This document shows, in pieces, positions 7,885 to 11,752 of a DNA stretch of 11,752 bases; the stretch's first letter is position 1; each line of letters begins with the position of its first letter. This stretch comes from Larix sibirica (lineage: Eukaryota > Streptophyta > Pinopsida > Pinales > Pinaceae). The notes beneath the pieces are model-generated. The model was not told the DNA's origin, searched no databases, and was given only the letters and a program-made list of their open reading frames with translations. Position numbers and translations under genes: made by a program. Location of the stretch: contig NWUY0303909797.1 of assembly GCA_004151065.3 (NCBI GenBank), forward strand, positions 1-11,752, in the 5' to 3' direction.

Positions 7885-8570
7885 CCATCCTAGTAGCCAT
7901 GTTGGCAAGATGACTACCACTAAAGTTGAGGAAACATAAAATGAGGTAGAAACAATATCCTTCATACCTTGCAATACTTAGCTTTATGTATGATGGTAAA
8001 TCTACAAGGATAGTAAACCTTAGGATGCAAGTTATTTTTCCTCCTTTTTCATTTGAGGCTTGTCTACAATGGAAAGAAAAAATCAAACAAAGGTTTTGAA
8101 TATTAATCAATATGTGAAACCAGAATCCAAACAAATAATTTGAAAATAATATCCATGATCATAACAAATGACCACAAACCTTGAGTGATTTGCTGAGGAG
8201 CAAAGTTAGCTTTGATGGAATTGGATTTTTCTTCAATAGACTCAATTCTTGTGCATGTTGTATGTATAGTAGTTTTATCGAGGACAATAAATCTACAAGG
8301 ATAGTAAATCCCAGGATGCAAGTTTTCATGCGTCCTTTTGCATTTGAGGCTTGTCTACAATGGAAAGGAAAATTCAAACAAAGGCTATGAAGATTGATCA
8401 ATAAGTGAAACCGGAATGCATACAAATAATTTGAAAATAATATCCATGAGCAGAAAAAATGACCTGAAATATTCAGTGATGTGCTTAGGAGTAACGTTAG
8501 TATTCATGGCAGTAGCTTTCGCTTCAACAGTTGTTGTACATATAGCAATTGTTTTCTATGTTTAGAAAAT
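7885..8570 (-). repeat. 291-bp tandem array, two full units and one partial unit
   Basis: Positions 8000-8172 and 8291-8463 align almost without gaps, with about 22 differences in about 173 bases by hand count (near 87% identity). They share TCTACAAGGATAGTAAA, CATTTGAGGCTTGTCTACAA and AATTTGAAAATAATATCCATGA. The segment 8171-8275 also matches the partial third unit at 8460-8560 (AGTGAT.TGCT.AGGAG.AA.GTTAG), with an 11-bp gap. Unit 1 is weakly recognisable back to about 7885. The period is 291 bp. The minus strand carries an exon-like segment in the middle unit, which is listed separately. Confidence 0.78.
8180..8354 (-). pseudogene. Possible exon relic within the 291-bp array, family unknown
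   Basis: Read on the minus strand, a pyrimidine-rich stretch ending TTTCCATTGTAG precedes position 8354, and CTCAAG|GTTTGT follows position 8180, like a plant 3' and 5' splice site. The 175 bp between them are open in the frame that includes HPGIYYPCRFIVLDK, IESIEEKSNSIKANFAP and QQITQG. A TAG stop sits in frame at the acceptor, as expected of an intron edge. In unit 1 the matching segment begins in the same frame (NLHPKVYYPCRF) but has stops. The partial third unit reads VEAKATAMNTNVTPKHIT, alignable to IEEKSNSIKANFAPQQIT, with a frame-changing 11-bp gap upstream. Conserved bases extend just as well outside the segment, so protein-level constraint is not shown. No family was recognised. It could be a duplicated exon of a decayed gene or a chance open frame. 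Confidence 0.25.
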
Positions 8571-9694
8571 TTTTCATTAGTAATATGAGCTTAAGGAAGC
8601 ACCATAACCCTAAATTTGAATTGGATCCAATACTATAGAAAAAAAAAATTTCCAAATGGAAAACTTGTGTTATTACTTAGAGGTATATAAACACGGGATT
8701 GAATGGCAGTAAAGTACTTGAAGTCCTATATATCTGACACAATTAAATGGTCACAATTTTGTTGAATGAGGTTACTTATGACAATGTATTTGCTTTTAAC
8801 CTCAAAGCCACAAGCGACCACTGCAATATTTTTTTTTAGAACAATGGTGTCAGTTTGAAAGGAGTTTGAAAGGCATGTGGTATGGTGTTTTGCAAATGAC
8901 AGGAATTGTTTACCAACAATGCTAAAATTATAAGATGGTTTTTAGTTTGAGTAAGTAACTCTAAATTGCTCTGTCAAGAGTAACAATTTACCTAGCAATG
9001 TTCATTCTATTTACAAGAGTTCCAGCCTCAACTGATATATTCATATAACTTTGTTGTAACAAGCATTCATGTTAGCATGAGATTGTTATGAATATGTGCT
9101 TTCAAGGTGAGAGAAGAGGATAAAAAAATATTTAATTTAAAGCAATTGCCAATGCAATAATGTGTAGAACTATTATGCTTTTATGCAATCATATGATATC
9201 TCATACTTTGTATCTGATGTTTGTTGTATATTGCTAAATGGCACAAGGGAAATTACACTTTTTTGTTAGAGCCTAAGCTAGTTGTTAAAGATCAGTAGCT
9301 CCTTCTAGCAGATTCATGAGTAAACTTAGCATCCATAGGACAAGCAGTGTTATATTGTTCTAATGTAAAAATCAAATAAATTTGAATGCATTAATCAATA
9401 GTGGATATTGGAAACATTTAAAACCAAATGAAAAGTAGTTTATGTTTTATGATATATAAGGAAAACATGGAAAACAAAGAAGTGCAGAACAACACCACTT
9501 ATGTAGCAGTGCCTATTTTTTTTATTTTATTGTTTCCAATATTAGATAGTGCTTTTGGATAATTTTCCTCAAGTCGTAGATAACACTGCAATCATGGAAA
9601 AAGAACCATTATATAAAATTTGCAAACTAATAATTGAACAAGGCCTAACTTCCAAATAGTATCTAAAACAAAGCATATCGATAGACATTGGATG
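8571..9694. other. AT-rich stretch without a supported gene
   Basis: About 1.1 kb with no readable gene. A 10-A run lies at 8639-8648 and another A/T run near 8828-8836. The minus-strand open frame at 9569-9862 starts here and enters direct repeat copy B, but it has no recognisable motif. No tRNA or transposon terminus was seen. Confidence 0.55.
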
Positions 9695-10402
9695 TGTTTT
9701 TTGTTTATTCGGGATCTTCAGGAACATTTGCTTAGTTCTAATAAGGAAATTGTTTGCATTAAATGCATGGTGGCAGAGAATATCATGACGGGAAGACCAC
9801 TTTCCAACCATTCCTGAAAACAAATTAGACCTTATTGTTGTCACTAGTATAGCAGTTGGCATTTCATTCTAGGGAATGAGTGATAGTAGATGTGGTGTAT
9901 CAACATGAAAATTCATTTTGTTCTTACTCTCCTTCTCCTCTTCCCTCACTTTTAGTGTTGTCACTAGCCTTATTTATTTAGGAGTGTAGAACACTAAATT
10001 CAAATAGATATAATCCCATCAATGTTTCTCTTCCATAAACCACATGTTACAGTTTGCAGTTTGAACTTGCTCTAAATCATGAAAAATAAAGTAACATGGA
10101 CACATGAGTAGGCCTAGGGAAGAGTGATATTTTTTAGTGTCAACACACTATAAACCATGAAAAGTGAAGGAATTTTAACACATGAGTAGGTCAAAGAAAG
10201 CATGGGGAGAGAGCATTCCCATGCCAGGCTCTTTCTACCATCCAACTCCATGTAACTTCATTTATTTTTAAACTTGATTTTTTTTTGTTTCTTTTAAGAC
10301 CTTAGATAATCAAGGTGTTGTAACATGTGGTGTTATGTAGATTTTGATTAAAAATTATTCACATTTAATTAATATTTATTAATCTTTGAAGATAATTCCA
10401 TA
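9695..10402 (+). repeat. Diverged direct repeat, copy B (partner at 860-1500)
   Basis: This is the same-orientation partner of the block at 860-1500, about 8.8 kb away. It is slightly longer, mainly because of an insertion rich in C and T near 9922-9965 (TTCTTACTCTCCTTCTCCTCTTCCC) and another around 10195-10215. Shared anchors include TTTCCAACCATTC, CTAAATCATGAAA, GTCAACACACTA and ATCCAACTCCATGTAACTTCA. Similarity fades past a common TTATTAAT-TTTG-AGA-AATTC block at about 10376-10398. No terminal inverted repeat, polypurine tract or primer-binding site could be placed at either edge, so identity as an LTR is not supported. Confidence 0.75.
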
Positions 10403-10653
10403 AGAAATTACCACCCTCAAAATGTATCCTAGATAAGAAATCAATAAAAAAAAGAAGTAATTAAGAGTTAATTAGCTTCCCTAATCACATAATAAGTCAA
10501 ACCTCTATTTTCCCCAAAAATATTTTATGGTTGCACAACAAACAATGTGGGGCTAACTTATTGGGTTAACTTATTTTGCACAGGACATGATGTGGGGTCA
10601 ATTAAAAAATTTCAATTTGGCAAAATCCCTCTTTTTTCATATTCCCCAAAATA
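10403..10653. other. AT-rich spacer
   Basis: No recognisable feature between direct repeat copy B and the 43-bp repeat array. A short direct repeat of GGGGCTAACTTATT/GGGTTAACTTATT lies near 10549-10575. Confidence 0.45.
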
Positions 10654-10858
10654 TGTTACCAAACTAGGTCGTTTCCCTACTTGAACGAACTATATCTAAT
10701 ACCAAAAACTTGATAGGACTCTATTTGTTACCAAACCAGGTCGTTTTCCTGCTTGAACGAACTCTATTTGTTACCAAACCATGTTGTTTTCCTGCTTAAA
10801 CGAACTCTTCAAGAGAACCTATCAACACACCAGGTGGGATCCCCTGCTTGAGCGAACC
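10654..10858. repeat. 43-bp minisatellite, about four units
   Basis: The repeating core is GTTACCAAACCAGGTCGTTTTCCTGCTTGAACGAACTCTATTT. Units start at GTTACC at 10655, 10727 and 10770. The last two are exactly 43 bp apart; the first is followed by a 29-bp insertion-like stretch. A fourth, more decayed unit carries ACACCAGGTGGGATCCCCTGCTTGAGCGAACC around 10826-10857. The conserved parts are CCAAACCAGGT, CCTGCTTGAACGAAC and their close variants. Confidence 0.8.
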
Positions 10859-11171
10859 TAGTAAGAAGAAAATACTATGAAAAATGAATTCCAATGCCAT
10901 GTTTTAACAATCAAGATCAACAACTCGATGAGGATCAATATAAGGGTAATGATTAATTCGTGAGTGGCAAGGTGAGTATAATGATTTGATAGGAAACTAT
11001 TGTTTTATTTTTTGTTACAATTTATGGAGTGAACAAAGGGTATGCTTTCATGTTTGGCATGTTTTATGTTCCATTCAGGGCTTGCCTACTACATTTACCG
11101 GTGGATTGGAGTAAATTTCCAGGCATTTAATTGATGAATAGCTAGGAGCACCAGGTTTTGAATTAATTTCA
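10859..11171. other. AT-rich stretch without a gene
   Basis: No open frame, RNA gene or repeat could be recognised between the 43-bp array and the first copy of the TTTGGACCATC motif. Confidence 0.5.
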
Positions 11172-11532
11172 CCCTTTATTATTTGATGCAAAAATTTGTT
11201 TGGACCATCTATATACATAGATTCAAGATATTGTGGAAAAGCATTGCGGGCTTAAAAATGTTTCCAGGATCAATCTGTTTCTTGAAGTTTAATTGATGTA
11301 ACTATTGAGAACCTCTATTTTTTGGTGTTATACTCTGATAAGAACTGTTAATTTGCTTTTCTAATTTCTATTGTGCAATTTTTTGTCTACAAGTAGGCAT
11401 AAATTTGTTTGGACCATCTATCTGTTTAAATAATTTTTGGGGAAAATTTATTTATGAAATACTATATATTCATATTAATCAATTTTTCCCTTTATTATTT
11501 GACGCATAAATTTGTTTGGACCATCTATCTGC
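11172..11532. repeat. Three spaced copies of a TTTGTTTGGACCATC motif
   Basis: AAATTTGTTTGGACCATCTA is present exactly at 11193-11212, 11401-11420 and 11508-11527. Copies 1 and 3 also share CCCTTTATTATTTGA(T/C)GCA immediately upstream. Copies 2 and 3 share GCATAAATTTG upstream and TCTG downstream. Copy 3 therefore combines the flanks of both others. The spacing is about 208 and 107 bp. This suggests two successive local duplications of which only the short core stayed alike, or a conserved short motif in a non-coding repeat. Confidence 0.75.
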
Positions 11533-11752
11533 AAATCTAAAACCTTGGTTGGAAGGAGGAAAAAAATCCAAAGTTTTTACCAAAGGTTAGTTATTATGTG
11601 GTATATATATTATGCCTATAGAAATACTCCGGTTATTTTTTCACTCTTGTTTTCCAATTAAGAGATCGCATGTGTAACATCATGTGTATGCCTTTTGGGC
11701 ATCCTATCATGATTGTATATTTTTACTTTTTATAAATTTAATCATGTTCAAT
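11533..11752. other. AT-rich end of the window
   Basis: No recognisable feature. Frames are short and closed on both strands. Confidence 0.5.

Noticed and set aside
10654-10858. CRISPR-like array
   Set aside because: The whole 43-bp unit repeats, with no unique spacers, and the sequence context is plant-like.
1-11752. tRNA, rRNA or telomeric repeats
   Set aside because: No convincing A-box/B-box pair, ribosomal RNA core sequence or TTTAGGG array was seen by eye on either strand.

Overview
This window looks like nuclear DNA of a seed plant with a large, repeat-rich genome. A gymnosperm would fit, but nothing seen fixes the species. It is AT-rich, has no long open reading frame and no prokaryotic gene organisation. 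It is built from old, locally duplicated, non-coding sequence plus one recognisable LTR-retrotransposon remnant. No intact protein-coding gene, tRNA, rRNA or CRISPR array could be supported. The short open frames present are about what chance gives in AT-rich DNA.

Layout. Positions 1-860 are unannotated AT-rich sequence. Positions about 860-1500 are copy A of a diverged direct repeat whose copy B lies at about 9695-10402. Between them, 1500-2950 is very AT-rich and holds a T-rich minisatellite (1686-1814) and an exact 50-bp tandem duplication (2665-2764). Base composition becomes more balanced from about 2950 to 4650; this is read as the 3' internal part of a plus-strand LTR retrotransposon without readable gag or pol. 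It ends in a polypurine tract (4638-4649), followed by an LTR of about 235 bp (4650-4884, TGTTG...CAACA) with a TATA box. A tandem duplication of about 265-290 bp (4827-5116 and 5117-5380) starts inside this LTR and runs into the DNA beyond it, so the outer end of the LTR is present twice.

The right half is a series of smaller, older tandem duplications: 5725-5806 (43-bp period), 6445-6985 (about 340-bp spacing), 7451-7740 (about 150 bp), 7885-8570 (291-bp period, three units), 10654-10858 (43 bp), and three copies of a 20-bp-scale motif at 11172-11532. The 291-bp array contains an open, splice-site-bounded segment on the minus strand. It could be a duplicated exon relic, but it was not recognised as any family.

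There is no evidence that these elements work together as a genetic system. The shared theme is mechanism: repeated local tandem duplication at several scales, with one duplication crossing the boundary of a transposable element. The most useful leads are the LTR-spanning duplication, the pair of 0.6-0.7 kb direct repeats spaced about 8.8 kb apart, and the exon-like 291-bp array.
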